A stretch of 10,247 nt of DNA from Ruminiclostridium sp. (GCA_017550775.1 JAFZOA010000723.1:1-10247), one strand, 5' to 3'. Shown: positions 1 through 6,662, numbered from the stretch's first letter. Numbers and translations are program-made. Notes: generated by a model from the letters alone, not told the origin.

Positions 1-37
1 CTCTGGCTGTTAAGCCGAACGAAACGCAGGAAGGGAT

Positions 38-108
38 AACGGTTTTCCGGGATTTTTTGTGAAAAATGAGAATTTTGTAGAAATTGCACAATCCCGGAAC
101 CGTTTTTT
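38..108 (+). terminator. Hairpin with T-tract, probable plus-strand terminator of a gene left of the window
   Basis: The arms at 38-54 and 90-104 are complementary except for a two-base bulge, with a 35-nt A/T-rich loop. A run of six T follows on the plus strand at 103-108. Read on the minus strand there is no T-tract after the hairpin, so it fits a plus-strand transcript entering from outside better than the phosphatase gene, although it could slow both. An open frame ending at the TGA at 60-62 (positions 3-62) looks protein-like and may be the tail of that gene, but with 19 codons the frame cannot be decided. Confidence 0.5.
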
Positions 109-127
109 CGTCACCCTGTTTTCTGCC

Positions 128-1528
128 TTACGCCGCAGCCTTGTTCGCAGCCTTGCTTGCAGCATACGCGCCGGTGTAGGTAACACCCTCGCCGTAGATA
201 GTCTTCCAGTCGTTCTTCATGGAGACGGGTATCCAGCCGTTCTCGTCGCACAGGTCGTACATCTTGTTCGCCTTGTCGATATTGCCGTTCTCACGCTCGG
301 TATCGTCACAGCAGAGCATGAATGCCAAGCTCTTGTACTTGTTGTTGGTGATCGTGTAGTTCGCCATGCTGGTGTCGCCGGTGCTGTTGCCGAAGGAAAG
401 AACAGGCTGTTCGCCGATCTCCTGCGCGATCACGGAAACCTTGTTCATCTTGAGGTTCTTGATGATGAACTCGCCGCCGAGAACAAGCTCGTCGGAATGG
501 GTAAACTGGTAGGTAAGACCGTCCTCGCCGTCCTGACCGGTAGCGACGGTAAGCTCGTCAGAGCCGATTATGCATCTGTTCGGGCAATAGAGCCTGGAGT
601 CGTCGAAGATGCCGCGGACGATAAATCTGTCCGTACCGCTGATTATATACGTTGTGAAGTAGTTTGCCGCGAGGTAGTTGAGTATCTGTATCATGGGCTC
701 ATAGAAGCCGTCGCCGCGGAGCATACCTTCGTAGCTGAGCATAGGCTGCTTCTTGAACTCCTGGATATAGTCGTTGAACTCGGCGAGGGTCATTCCCCTG
801 AACGCGGAAGCCACAGCCTTACCGTGGTCGGTCTCAAGCCCCTCGAAGGACTTGCCGGTCTCGTTCTGCTCCTTTATCTTGTTAGCGACCTCCTTCTCAA
901 AGTCGGAAGCCTTGTCCTTATAGTCGGGGTCTTCGAGGACGCGGTAAGCGAGCAGCGTGTAGTCGAAGTAGTTGGGGTCGGTCTCACAGAACAGAGTTCC
1001 GTCGAAGTCGAACACAGCTATTCGGTCTTCAACCGGTATGTAGTCCTTGCTGCCCTGCTTGGTAACGGACTTGATGTAGGAGACAAGCTGTTTCTTGGTC
1101 TCTGCGCTGTCGTTCCAGAGGGAGAGCATTTCGTTTGCGTCGACCGCTTCGGCTCTTACGGTGCAGATATCCTTCTTTGAGAGCTTGGTCCACTTCCCGT
1201 CAACATACGCTCTTACCGCAACGGAGTATTTGTTTCCGGGCACCACGCCGCTCATGAAGAACTGGCGGTTCTTTGTGTCCGCAAGCTTATAGTACTTCCC
1301 GTCGTAGTACTCGAACACTCTGTACTTCTTCGCGCCGGGGACTTTTGTCCAGGAGAAAATAAGCTGGTTCGGCTTCGTCTTTGCCGTAACGACGGGTCTG
1401 ACTTCCGCTGCGGAGTCGCTTGCTGAAGTCGCTGCGCCCGCGTTGACCGTCATTCCGAAAACAGATGTGCTGAGCATACAAGCAGCCAGCAGCGCGGTAA
1501 TGGTTCTTCTTAATTTTTTCATTTTCAT
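128..1528 (-). CDS. Secreted HAD-family phosphatase with N-terminal Fn3-like domain
   Basis: The 466-residue product starts with a Lys/Arg-rich, hydrophobic signal peptide (about residues 1-33). An Fn3-like beta-sandwich follows (about 45-125, with W60, a YRVFEYY strand and an AVRAY strand). A HAD hydrolase fold covers about 165-450. HAD motif I is FDFDGT with D174 as the expected nucleophile and D176 as the acid/base. Motif II is ISGT with S297, and motif IV is GNSTGD with D385. A Lys near 357-363 is the likely motif III residue. This points to an extracellular phosphomonoesterase of the phosphoserine-phosphatase-like branch; the substrate is unknown. The AAGGAAGG ribosome binding site (1532-1539) lies only 3 nt from the ATG at 1528 but about 9 nt from an in-frame ATG at 1522, so translation may really start two codons later. 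The gene has its own promoter and long leader and appears monocistronic. Confidence 0.85.
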   Translation of the reverse strand: MKMKKLRRTITALLAACMLSTSVFGMTVNAGAATSASDSAAEVRPVVTAKTKPNQLIFSWTKVPGAKKYRVFEYYDGKYYKLADTKNRQFFMSGVVPGNKYSVAVRAYVDGKWTKLSKKDICTVRAEAVDANEMLSLWNDSAETKKQLVSYIKSVTKQGSKDYIPVEDRIAVFDFDGTLFCETDPNYFDYTLLAYRVLEDPDYKDKASDFEKEVANKIKEQNETGKSFEGLETDHGKAVASAFRGMTLAEFNDYIQEFKKQPMLSYEGMLRGDGFYEPMIQILNYLAANYFTTYIISGTDRFIVRGIFDDSRLYCPNRCIIGSDELTVATGQDGEDGLTYQFTHSDELVLGGEFIIKNLKMNKVSVIAQEIGEQPVLSFGNSTGDTSMANYTITNNKYKSLAFMLCCDDTERENGNIDKANKMYDLCDENGWIPVSMKNDWKTIYGEGVTYTGAYAASKAANKAAA

Positions 1529-1817
1529 TTTCCTTCCTTACAGTTTTTCTCCTTGTTAAAGGAGGATATTGCGGGTGTCTCCGATATTCGCATCCGGGCG
1601 GATCCTATTTTCAGAGATACCCGTTATTTTAAGGCGGCATCAAAGCCGCCCGAAAACCGGTTTCTTTTGTTCTCGCGGATCCTGTCAGGCTTAACTCAGC
1701 TTTTCGGGAACTCCATTCGGGTCACACCGCCGGCATTTCTACCCCGATCATGTACCGTCGTTATCCTTACAGATCCGAAAGACACCTATCGTCACATATC
1801 TTCGGCATCGATTTCGT
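1529..1817 (-). promoter_or_regulatory. Long structured 5' leader of the HAD phosphatase gene
   Basis: About 290 nt lie between the predicted transcription start and the ATG, with no coding region. Three inverted repeats are visible: GGCGGC/GCCGCC at 1633-1650 with a 6-nt loop; a GGGT-TCTC / GAGA-ACCC pair enclosing a smaller ATCC/GGAT hairpin (about 1573-1623); and CTCCTT/AAGGAG with a 4-nt loop (about 1550-1565), just upstream of the ribosome binding site. The CTCCTT arm is also complementary to the AAGGA of the ribosome binding site, so two exclusive pairings are possible. I do not recognise a known riboswitch class. Confidence 0.45.
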
Positions 1818-1823
1818 ACAACT

Positions 1824-1852
1824 ATTATATAACAATAAACAATTTTTGTCAA
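1824..1852 (-). promoter_or_regulatory. Perfect-consensus sigma-A promoter of the phosphatase gene
   Basis: Reading the minus strand, TTGACA (1847-1852) and TATAAT (1824-1829) are separated by exactly 17 nt of A/T-rich sequence. Both hexamers match the housekeeping consensus at every position. The predicted start of transcription is near 1817. Confidence 0.85.
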
Positions 1853-1984
1853 GTTTTACTCACACTTTTTTAGCAACAATGTACAGACATTTCTGTTTTC
1901 TTTCCTACACACGCGAAGAAACAGAAACGGATTCTGGCTGCGATCGGACAGGAAGAGGTATCGGAAGCTTTCGTAAAACCCCGC

Positions 1985-2024
1985 AAAAAAGAACAGTATC
2001 GCATTTTCTGCGATACTGTTCTTT
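1985..2024 (-). terminator. Rho-independent terminator of the lichenase gene
   Basis: A perfect 16-bp stem (1988-2003 with 2009-2024) has a 5-nt loop, and on the minus strand it runs into six T (1985-1990). It lies 19 nt past the lichenase stop codon and separates that gene from the phosphatase promoter. Confidence 0.9.
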
Positions 2025-2042
2025 ATTATCTGTCGTTACGGC

Positions 2043-3332
2043 TTATGCTTCGGTTATTACCCAGATCTGGTTGTTCGCGCCTGTGTATCTCCACTGGAGA
2101 ACATTTGCGTTGTCTGCTTTGGACTTGCCGGAAACATCGAGAGCCTTGCCGCTGTTGCGGTTGATTATGGAGTAACCGCCGTTTGTCGCCTCGATCTTCC
2201 ACTGCTGGCAGCTTCCGCCGTGGTAATCCCACTGCTGTACGTTCGCGCCGTCGCTTGTGGAAGCTCCGGAAACGTCGAGGGACTTGCCGCTGTTGGCGCT
2301 CTTGATCGAGTAGTAGCCGTTGCCGAGGGACTCTATGAGCCACTTCTGGTTCTCATAGCCGCAGTAGCTGTACTGGAGAACGTTCGCACCGCTGTCCTTG
2401 GAGCCCCAGGAAACGTCGAGAGCCTTGCCGCTGTTGAGGGACTTGATGACGTACTTCTTGCCGGACTGGAAGGAGCCGGAGTTATTATTGTTGTTGTTAT
2501 TGTTCCAGTTGTTATTGTTGTTGTTCTGCTGCTGATTGTTGTTGTTCCAGCTGTTGTTATTGTTATTATTGTTGTTGGTCTGCTGAGAGCCGGAGGAAGG
2601 AGCGGTGTATGAGATCCAGTCATACTGCGCGGTGAGCGGAGCTACGCCGTTGTACGCCTTGAGCCACTCGTCAACACCGGTGCCGTTCCAGAGGTTCATC
2701 ATGATACGGCCGGGAGTCTGTGGGATATCTCTTGTCGCCGTGTAAACGGGCTTCTTGTCAACATACCATGTTATGCTGCCGCTGTCCCAGTAGAATCCGT
2801 ACTGGTGGAAGCTCTGCGAAGCGTCAAACCCGAGGTTGTAAACATACTCATGGTTGCCCTGTCCTCTTGTGTAGTAGTTGAACTGCACCTGATTTGTGTT
2901 CTTGCCGAGAAACTCAATGTCGATCTCGTCCCATACGGTGCCGTCGGACGGACCGGTGTAGGTGAAGAACGAGCTTACCACGCCGTCGTTTCTGACGGGC
3001 TTCATGCTTACGTCATACATACCGAAGCCGAAGGTCTGATTGGTGCGGTATTCCGCAGCGTTGAAGCCGCTCCAGCGGTTGCCGGTTATGGACAGGTTCA
3101 TGATGCCGCCGCTGAAACTTACGTTGTTGCCCGACCATGTGCAGTCGAACATTCCGCCGTTGGACCAGCCGTTGGACTTCTCGAACTTGTCGGTCTCGTA
3201 GTAGTCAAATCCGGAGCCGAAGTAGCTTCCGTTGAACTTCGATGCCGCCGACGAGGTCACAGCCGATGTCACGAGCAGGCTCAGCGATACCGCTGCCGAT
3301 GTGATGACTTTTAACAGACTTCTTTTCTTCAT
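2043..3332 (-). CDS. Secreted GH16 lichenase (endo-beta-1,3-1,4-glucanase) with ricin-type lectin domain
   Basis: The 429-residue extracellular enzyme should cut beta-1,4 bonds next to beta-1,3 bonds in mixed-linkage glucans (EC 3.2.1.73). A signal peptide (1-30) precedes a GH16 domain (about 33-243) with the active-site motif [10 protein letters not shown]136 is the expected nucleophile, D138 the assisting Asp and E140 the acid/base. The stretches [15 protein letters not shown] and [12 protein letters not shown] match the Bacillus lichenase type closely. An Asn/Gln/Trp linker (about 249-286) leads to a ricin-type beta-trefoil (about 292-429) with three repeats, each carrying ALDV/SLDV and a QxW motif (QKW, QQW, QIW), a likely carbohydrate-binding module (CBM13-like). 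Bacillus lichenases have one disulfide near the N-terminus; here C64 (FDCTW) remains but the partner position reads FNAAE, so that bond is absent. The ribosome binding site GGAGG (3342-3346) is 9 nt from the ATG. Confidence 0.95.
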   Translation of the reverse strand: MKKRSLLKVITSAAVSLSLLVTSAVTSSAASKFNGSYFGSGFDYYETDKFEKSNGWSNGGMFDCTWSGNNVSFSGGIMNLSITGNRWSGFNAAEYRTNQTFGFGMYDVSMKPVRNDGVVSSFFTYTGPSDGTVWDEIDIEFLGKNTNQVQFNYYTRGQGNHEYVYNLGFDASQSFHQYGFYWDSGSITWYVDKKPVYTATRDIPQTPGRIMMNLWNGTGVDEWLKAYNGVAPLTAQYDWISYTAPSSGSQQTNNNNNNNNSWNNNNQQQNNNNNNWNNNNNNNNSGSFQSGKKYVIKSLNSGKALDVSWGSKDSGANVLQYSYCGYENQKWLIESLGNGYYSIKSANSGKSLDVSGASTSDGANVQQWDYHGGSCQQWKIEATNGGYSIINRNSGKALDVSGKSKADNANVLQWRYTGANNQIWVITEA

Positions 3333-3623
3333 TTTTCAATACCTCCATACTGAATTTGTTGTCGAACACACTGCCGGGATCTTCCCCGACCTTCTACCGT
3401 CATTATAACCATTATCTTTCCACGCTTATATCATAATTTTTATATTTATATCGTTATTTTGTCGTAGGCGAAAACATAACAATTCCGCTCACATCCGCTC
3501 CGGAAGCCATTTCCCGCGAAATGTGCGCATTGTAACTCAAGTGTAAAAAGCATAGTGAATATTGCACAAACAGCAAGTTGAAAAATTAGCAGCACTCTTC
3601 TGCGGCGGTTCGGCTACAAACAC
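3333..3623. other. Intergenic region upstream of the lichenase gene
   Basis: No coding region is seen. On the minus strand a TATAAT (3402-3407) would start a transcript with a roughly 60-nt leader, but no convincing -35 box lies 16-18 nt upstream, so the promoter may need an activator, which would suit a polysaccharide-induced gene. The stretch 3420-3480 is strongly A/T-rich. Nothing is recognised between 3480 and 3620. Confidence 0.35.
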
Positions 3624-3662
3624 AAAAAAAGCGGCAAAGCCTGTTCAGAGCCTCGCCGCTTT
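3624..3662 (-). terminator. Rho-independent terminator after the double-Gly peptide gene
   Basis: AAAGCGGC (3628-3635) pairs with GCCGCTTT (3655-3662). On the minus strand the stem is followed by seven T (3624-3630). It sits 21 nt beyond the peptide stop codon, closing the GNAT-peptide unit. Confidence 0.85.
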
Positions 3663-3683
3663 ATGTCAGAGGTTTTCCTTAGA

Positions 3684-3977
3684 TCAAGGGTATATCGGGG
3701 GGATGTAGTCTAAAACTTTACGGCAGCGTGTGCAGTAAGTTATGACACCGCCGTCGCCCGCTCTTGTATCAACACGTCCCGGGTGTGGGCAGTCTTCTTC
3801 TCCCTTAGCACCTCCGGCGACCATTTCCACGCACTCATCGGGAAGCTCTACCCCGACCTCGCCGGCAAGCTCGGCAAGCTCCCCGAGATCCTTACAGGCT
3901 CTTGCTTTTTCCTGTATCTCGGGATCCAGGTCCTTGATGTAATCCTCGACATTGATTCTGATGATCTCGTCCGACAT
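3684..3977 (-). CDS. Nif11-type leader peptide with double-Gly site (candidate RiPP precursor)
   Basis: The 97-residue protein has an acidic helical N-terminal part: residues 22-56 (KARACKDLGELAEL... ending DECVEMVAGG) fit the Nif11-like leader (TIGR03798 type) with a GG at 55-56, the usual cut site of C39-type peptidases in export ABC transporters. The 41-residue part after GG contains C63-P-H65, a Gly/Asp-rich middle, then C82-T-R-C85 and a Pro/Tyr-rich end. C-x-H plus C-x-x-C could bind zinc, or the Cys could be modified. The ATG at 3977 is chosen because a near-perfect AAGGAGG (3985-3991) lies 7 nt upstream; the open frame continues to 4160 but that part overlaps the GNAT gene in another frame. 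It follows the GNAT gene by 61 nt on the same strand, with no terminator visible between them. No modifying cyclase, peptidase or transporter gene lies in the window, so a RiPP role is inference. Confidence 0.75.
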   Translation of the reverse strand: MSDEIIRINVEDYIKDLDPEIQEKARACKDLGELAELAGEVGVELPDECVEMVAGGAKGEEDCPHPGRVDTRAGDGGVITYCTRCRKVLDYIPPIYP

Positions 3978-4038
3978 TATTATTCCTCCTTCAATAATAG
4001 TATTAAGCCGACCATTGTTTATGTCACAACACGGCACC

Positions 4039-4968
4039 TTAAACTGTATTTCCGGGTGCGACTTTCTCATCGGCCAGCTTTTCCCCCTGCCCGATGTACA
4101 GATAATAGTTCTCGGATACCTTCCTTGAACCAATGCTGACGAGCTTATCCCGGAAAGCATTGGCAGGGAGATTGCTTTCGTAGATAGCGTAAGCTGCGAA
4201 CAAACAGCTGCTTGCCCGGAACGCTCTCAGCGTCTCCGCAAACGGGAGCAGTATCACGCCGGTACCGCGTTTTTTCTTCGATACCGCTATCTGTTCAAGA
4301 ACAGCCTTGTTCTCACTCGGAAGCGTCCCAAGAGTATACGCAGCAAGCTTTCCGTCCTTTACCGCCGCAAAGCTCATTTCACGCGTCATTCTTCTTTCGG
4401 GTTCATCAAAAAACGGCCTTGTGACGAACGGATTGCAGAACTCGCTTATGTCTGACTCGCGGACCTGCCTTAGGATATCCTCATCCGCCTCCGCGAAGCT
4501 GACCGTGCTGTATCCGTGCCTTCGGAGCATCTCGCACATTCTGTTTCCGCGCTCGGACATAAACTCCTCCCATGCCGTATCCGTCTGCGGGAAGTATTTG
4601 TACACGGCAAGATCCTCTCCGCGTGTGAAGCCGAGCTTGTCACAGACCTTTACCACAATGTCACGGAACTCATTGTCGGAAACGATGTTCACACGCAAGT
4701 TGCAGTTCCGGTTCCCGGCCAAGTCGGTCATAAGCGCGGTAAAAACGCCACGTCCGCGATATTCCGGTCTCGTGTAAGCGTATGTGACGCGAAGAATATG
4801 AACTTCAGCCACTGCGCACAGAAAACCGACAAACCTTCCGTCGATCTTCGCTGCAATAAGCTCACCGCACCGTGACGCTTCAGCAGCACATCGGTCTGAG
4901 TATACCGAGCGATGACTCATGAAAGCCAGCGCGTAACCCATGTATGGTATAGTTTCGACAGTTATCAT
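4039..4968 (-). CDS. Tandem GNAT-family N-acyltransferase
   Basis: The 309-residue cytoplasmic protein carries two GNAT folds. The first (about 1-128) has the acetyl-CoA loop in TRPEYRGRGVFTAL (R71-G72-R73-G74) and an LGF/Y strand ending at KYF. The second (about 155-292) has IAVSKKKRGTGVILL (R234-G235-T236-G237), with a following VSIGSRKVSENYY that resembles the usual GNAT C-terminus. GNAT proteins transfer acyl groups from acyl-CoA to amines; the substrate here is unknown. It is the first gene after a strong promoter and is followed by the double-Gly leader peptide gene, so the peptide is one possible substrate. The start at 4968 is supported by AGGTGA 6 nt upstream (4975-4980). An unrelated resistance or protein-acetylation role is equally possible. 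Confidence 0.85.
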   Translation of the reverse strand: MITVETIPYMGYALAFMSHRSVYSDRCAAEASRCGELIAAKIDGRFVGFLCAVAEVHILRVTYAYTRPEYRGRGVFTALMTDLAGNRNCNLRVNIVSDNEFRDIVVKVCDKLGFTRGEDLAVYKYFPQTDTAWEEFMSERGNRMCEMLRRHGYSTVSFAEADEDILRQVRESDISEFCNPFVTRPFFDEPERRMTREMSFAAVKDGKLAAYTLGTLPSENKAVLEQIAVSKKKRGTGVILLPFAETLRAFRASSCLFAAYAIYESNLPANAFRDKLVSIGSRKVSENYYLYIGQGEKLADEKVAPGNTV

Positions 4969-5013
4969 TATGTTTCACCTGCGGTTTGCGGAAGTCGGTA
5001 CTTACTGTGTTAT

Positions 5014-5042
5014 ATTATACCATGATATCAGATGTAAGTCAA
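5014..5042 (-). promoter_or_regulatory. Strong sigma-A promoter of the GNAT-peptide unit
   Basis: The minus strand reads TTGACT (5037-5042), a 17-nt spacer and TATAAT (5014-5019). Transcription should start near 5007, giving a leader of about 40 nt before the GNAT start codon. Confidence 0.8.
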
Positions 5043-5300
5043 CAAAAACTCTTATGTATGAGGGGAATACCAGAGTGTAATATCGATGCTTATGTAGGTT
5101 CACTAACAATTCTATATATACTGCTTGTGGTGATTATTATTTCTGCAACAATTAAGTTTTCTTTGCAACAAAAATGGAACTTTGAGCTGTTGGCTCATTG
5201 TCCCATTAGATATGATCCTCTTATTATTTTGAACATCCGGTCCGTAAGTACCAAATCTGTACCAAAACGGTGGTTTGTAGCCAATCAATATAAAATGAAA
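5043..5300. other. A/T-rich intergenic stretch with two GTACCAAA repeats
   Basis: No convincing gene is seen. A plus-strand open frame runs through it and contains one hydrophobic segment, but it begins inside the GNAT promoter region without a ribosome binding site and its later part has no protein character. The octamer GTACCAAA occurs twice near 5257-5279, close to the hairpin and the tRNA-end-like sequence that follow, and may belong to the end of a former mobile element. Confidence 0.4.
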
Positions 5301-5332
5301 TTAACCACGCGGTCGTTAAACCGCGTGGTTAA
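5301..5332. repeat. Perfect 13-bp inverted repeat
   Basis: TTAACCACGCGGT (5301-5313) and its exact reverse complement (5320-5332) enclose a 6-nt loop. On the minus strand the stem is followed by a loosely T-rich tail, so it could act as a terminator for leftward transcription; on the plus strand there is no T-tract. It lies 10 nt left of the tRNA-end-like sequence at 5343. Confidence 0.7.
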
Positions 5333-5342
5333 GCCATTTGTT

Positions 5343-5356
5343 TGGAGCTGGTGAAC
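5343..5356 (-). other. Possible attachment-site copy of a tRNA 3' end
   Basis: These 14 nt equal 8263-8276, the 3' end of the tRNA-Thr fragment, at 13 of 14 positions and in the same orientation. Beyond them the two sites differ. This fits a decayed direct repeat left by integration into a tRNA gene, but the match is short. Confidence 0.35.
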
Positions 5357-5413
5357 TGTAAGCGCGTAAGCTCTCGTATTGCAAAATCTACCGCTCAGAG
5401 AAAGGAAAATGCC

Positions 5414-5689
5414 ATGAAAAACATAATAGAAAAGTATTACTACGGAGAGCTCATACCCTGTGAGAAGCCCTCTCCCGACAGCAAGAAATACAAGGAAACA
5501 TCAGCTCTTCTCGCCCAGACAGAAGAAGAGATATTGAGAGATTTCCCGGACATCAGGAACCGACTGGAGGAATATAAGGATATACTTCATCAGCTGTCAT
5601 CACTGGAGAGTGCATATGATTTCTGCGACGGGTTCCGGCTCGGCGCTCTTTTTATGTATGATATTCTTACTGCCGACGGAAAGGAGTAA
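5414..5689 (+). CDS. DUF6809-like small protein
   Basis: The 91-residue protein has the layout of the DUF6809 family: an N-terminal MKNIIEKYYYGELIPCEKP motif, a charged helical middle (LLAQTEEEILRDFPDIRNRLEEYKDIL) and a C-terminal FCDGFRLGALFMYDIL helix. The function of the family is unknown; members are common in mobile and accessory regions of gut Clostridia. The ATG at 5414 is preceded by AAAGGA about 8 nt upstream. The frame stays open upstream to 5342, but that part overlaps the tRNA-end-like sequence and carries no family features. The next gene starts 3 nt after the stop, so both are co-transcribed. Confidence 0.75.
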   Translation: MKNIIEKYYYGELIPCEKPSPDSKKYKETSALLAQTEEEILRDFPDIRNRLEEYKDILHQLSSLESAYDFCDGFRLGALFMYDILTADGKE

Positions 5690-5692
5690 ACC

Positions 5693-5995
5693 ATGAATCA
5701 GGACTATTGTGAAAAGCTATATGACAAAATAAAATCGGAACATCATCAGTTCATTTCCGAACTGAAAACCAAACCTGCGAATGACATAATCCTCTCTGCA
5801 TACGAGATCGTAACCAAGAACGAGATACTAATGTTCTGCGAGAACGAAACGCCCGATCTAACAGATGAACAGTTCAGGTTTCTGCTCTCCTGTCCTGCCC
5901 TGTTGGACGAGTTATTTGAACATTGGTGTAGCAACGGTGAGCTGACGACTTATGATGATATCGGCGCATTGGTTTCCATGCTCACGGCAACATAA
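5693..5995 (+). CDS. DUF3848-like small protein
   Basis: The 100-residue protein resembles DUF3848: an N-terminal YDKIKSEHHQFISEL helix, a central LSAYEIVTKNEILMF, then LTDEQFRFLLSCPALLDELFEHW. The function is unknown; such genes occur in integrative elements of Clostridia. The AAGGAG ribosome binding site overlaps the stop of the preceding DUF6809-like gene, which indicates translational coupling. The last 46 nt overlap, in the opposite direction, the end of the AbiEi-like gene, so its final residues (about from YDDIGALV on) may not be the ancestral C-terminus. Family assignment rests on remembered motifs, not an alignment. Confidence 0.7.
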   Translation: MNQDYCEKLYDKIKSEHHQFISELKTKPANDIILSAYEIVTKNEILMFCENETPDLTDEQFRFLLSCPALLDELFEHWCSNGELTTYDDIGALVSMLTAT

Positions 5996-6138
5996 AGATT
6001 GTGTTTGACAGAGCGCAGCAGTCCATGCGCTTTGGCGTTACGAATCGCAGTTTTGGCTGTATTGACATTCCCGAACGCCTCGGCGGCTTCTTTTAATGTA
6101 AAACAGCCCAATTCCAATATTTTTTTGTAGTTATTCAT
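5950..6138 (-). CDS. Truncated AbiEi-type antitoxin, winged-helix part only
   Basis: The 62-residue product matches the N-terminal winged-helix domain of AbiEi-family antitoxins of type IV toxin-antitoxin systems (AbiEi_4 type): YKKILELGCFTLKEAAEAF, then a helix with TAKTAIRNAKAHGLL, then a wing ending HNLYVAVSMETN. Full-length members are about 200 residues, so the C-terminal antitoxin domain is missing, and no AbiEii nucleotidyltransferase toxin lies next to it. The ATG at 6138 is chosen for the GGAGG at 6147-6151, 8 nt away. The gene has a strong promoter, so a DNA-binding fragment could still be made and act as a repressor. Its 3' end overlaps the DUF3848-like gene convergently. Confidence 0.7.
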   Translation of the reverse strand: MNNYKKILELGCFTLKEAAEAFGNVNTAKTAIRNAKAHGLLRSVKHNLYVAVSMETNAPISS

Positions 6139-6161
6139 AATATCACCCTCCTTTCGCTTTA

Positions 6162-6190
6162 ATTTTAGCACAATAAGGTTTATTTGTCAA
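6162..6190 (-). promoter_or_regulatory. Sigma-A promoter of the truncated AbiEi gene, with possible operator
   Basis: The minus strand reads TTGACA (6185-6190), a 17-nt spacer and TAAAAT (6162-6167), placing the transcript start close to the ribosome binding site. The spacer contains an imperfect inverted repeat (ACAATAA near 6170-6176 and TTATTTGT at 6180-6187), where the antitoxin fragment might bind its own promoter. Confidence 0.75.
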
Positions 6191-6296
6191 TCCTTTTATG
6201 CAATATTTAAAATACAGAAAAATCTTGATTTGAGCTGTTTTCGGCTAAAAAATTCTGGACGGATTCCCCTCACGTTTGACATGCATATTATCAAAA
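6191..6296. other. Short A/T-rich intergenic gap
   Basis: It separates the upstream minus-strand gene from the antitoxin promoter. No clear terminator or small gene is seen. Confidence 0.4.
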
Positions 6297-6662
6297 TCAA
6301 ACGCCGTTGTCAACCGTTTTCCACATCTCAGATTTATCAAAAACCTTAATCTCCAGCGGTAATCCATAATCGTCGGGCAGCCCTTTCTCCCTGTTTTTCT
6401 GTATCTGTCTGGCTTCAAGGAACATCTTTCCGAGTTCAACAAGCTGCCAGTCATACACCTCACCGACCTGTTCTTCCGACTCAACACTGCTCTGCATCAA
6501 GTCCGCGAGCCTGTCCGAAGGCTCACCCTCGGAAGCGAACACAGACCACACACGGTATGTGATACCACCCAGTTTTATGTCGTGGCGCTCTGCCGAGCCG
6601 ACCGCGGGATTCCCTATGAAAAGGGGATCCTTGAGACCGTTGTTGTTAAAAATCTTACGCAT
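6297..6662 (-). CDS. Hypothetical protein, 121 residues
   Basis: I do not recognise the family. The product is soluble and acidic, with no signal peptide or membrane segment. Visible parts are a short basic N-terminus (MRKIFNNNGLKDPLFIGNP), a likely beta-rich part (HDIKLGGITYRVWSVFASEG), a helical part with many Glu/Gln (SSVESEEQVGEVYDWQLVEL) and a final strand LPLEIKVFDKSEMW. A strong AGGAGG (6668-6673) lies 5 nt before the ATG and contains the stop codon of the upstream frame, so the two reading frames are translationally coupled. It sits among mobile-element remains, which suggests a cargo or accessory role, but nothing in the sequence tells which. Confidence 0.65.
   Translation of the reverse strand: MRKIFNNNGLKDPLFIGNPAVGSAERHDIKLGGITYRVWSVFASEGEPSDRLADLMQSSVESEEQVGEVYDWQLVELGKMFLEARQIQKNREKGLPDDYGLPLEIKVFDKSEMWKTVDNGV

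Noticed and set aside
59..1180. Long plus-strand open frame of 373 codons
   Set aside because: It is antisense to the HAD phosphatase gene, Val/Leu-rich without any motif, and has no ribosome binding site; the opposite strand shows HAD motifs and a signal peptide.
1650..1817. c-di-AMP (ydaO-type) riboswitch in the phosphatase leader
   Set aside because: A few short stretches resemble parts of the consensus, but not in the right order and orientation, and the conserved core is missing.
2220..2623. Open frames on both strands across the Asn-rich linker
   Set aside because: They are low-complexity shadows of the AAC/AAT repeats (Val/Ile or Thr runs).
3978..4160. N-terminal extension of the double-Gly leader peptide
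   Set aside because: It overlaps the GNAT gene in another frame, whereas a near-perfect ribosome binding site precedes the ATG at 3977.
4986..5354. Plus-strand open frame with one hydrophobic segment
   Set aside because: No ribosome binding site, overlaps the minus-strand promoter of the GNAT gene and the 13-bp inverted repeat, and has no family resemblance.
6245..6487. Minus-strand open frame of 80 codons
   Set aside because: It is an out-of-frame shadow of the 121-residue gene, which has the better ribosome binding site.
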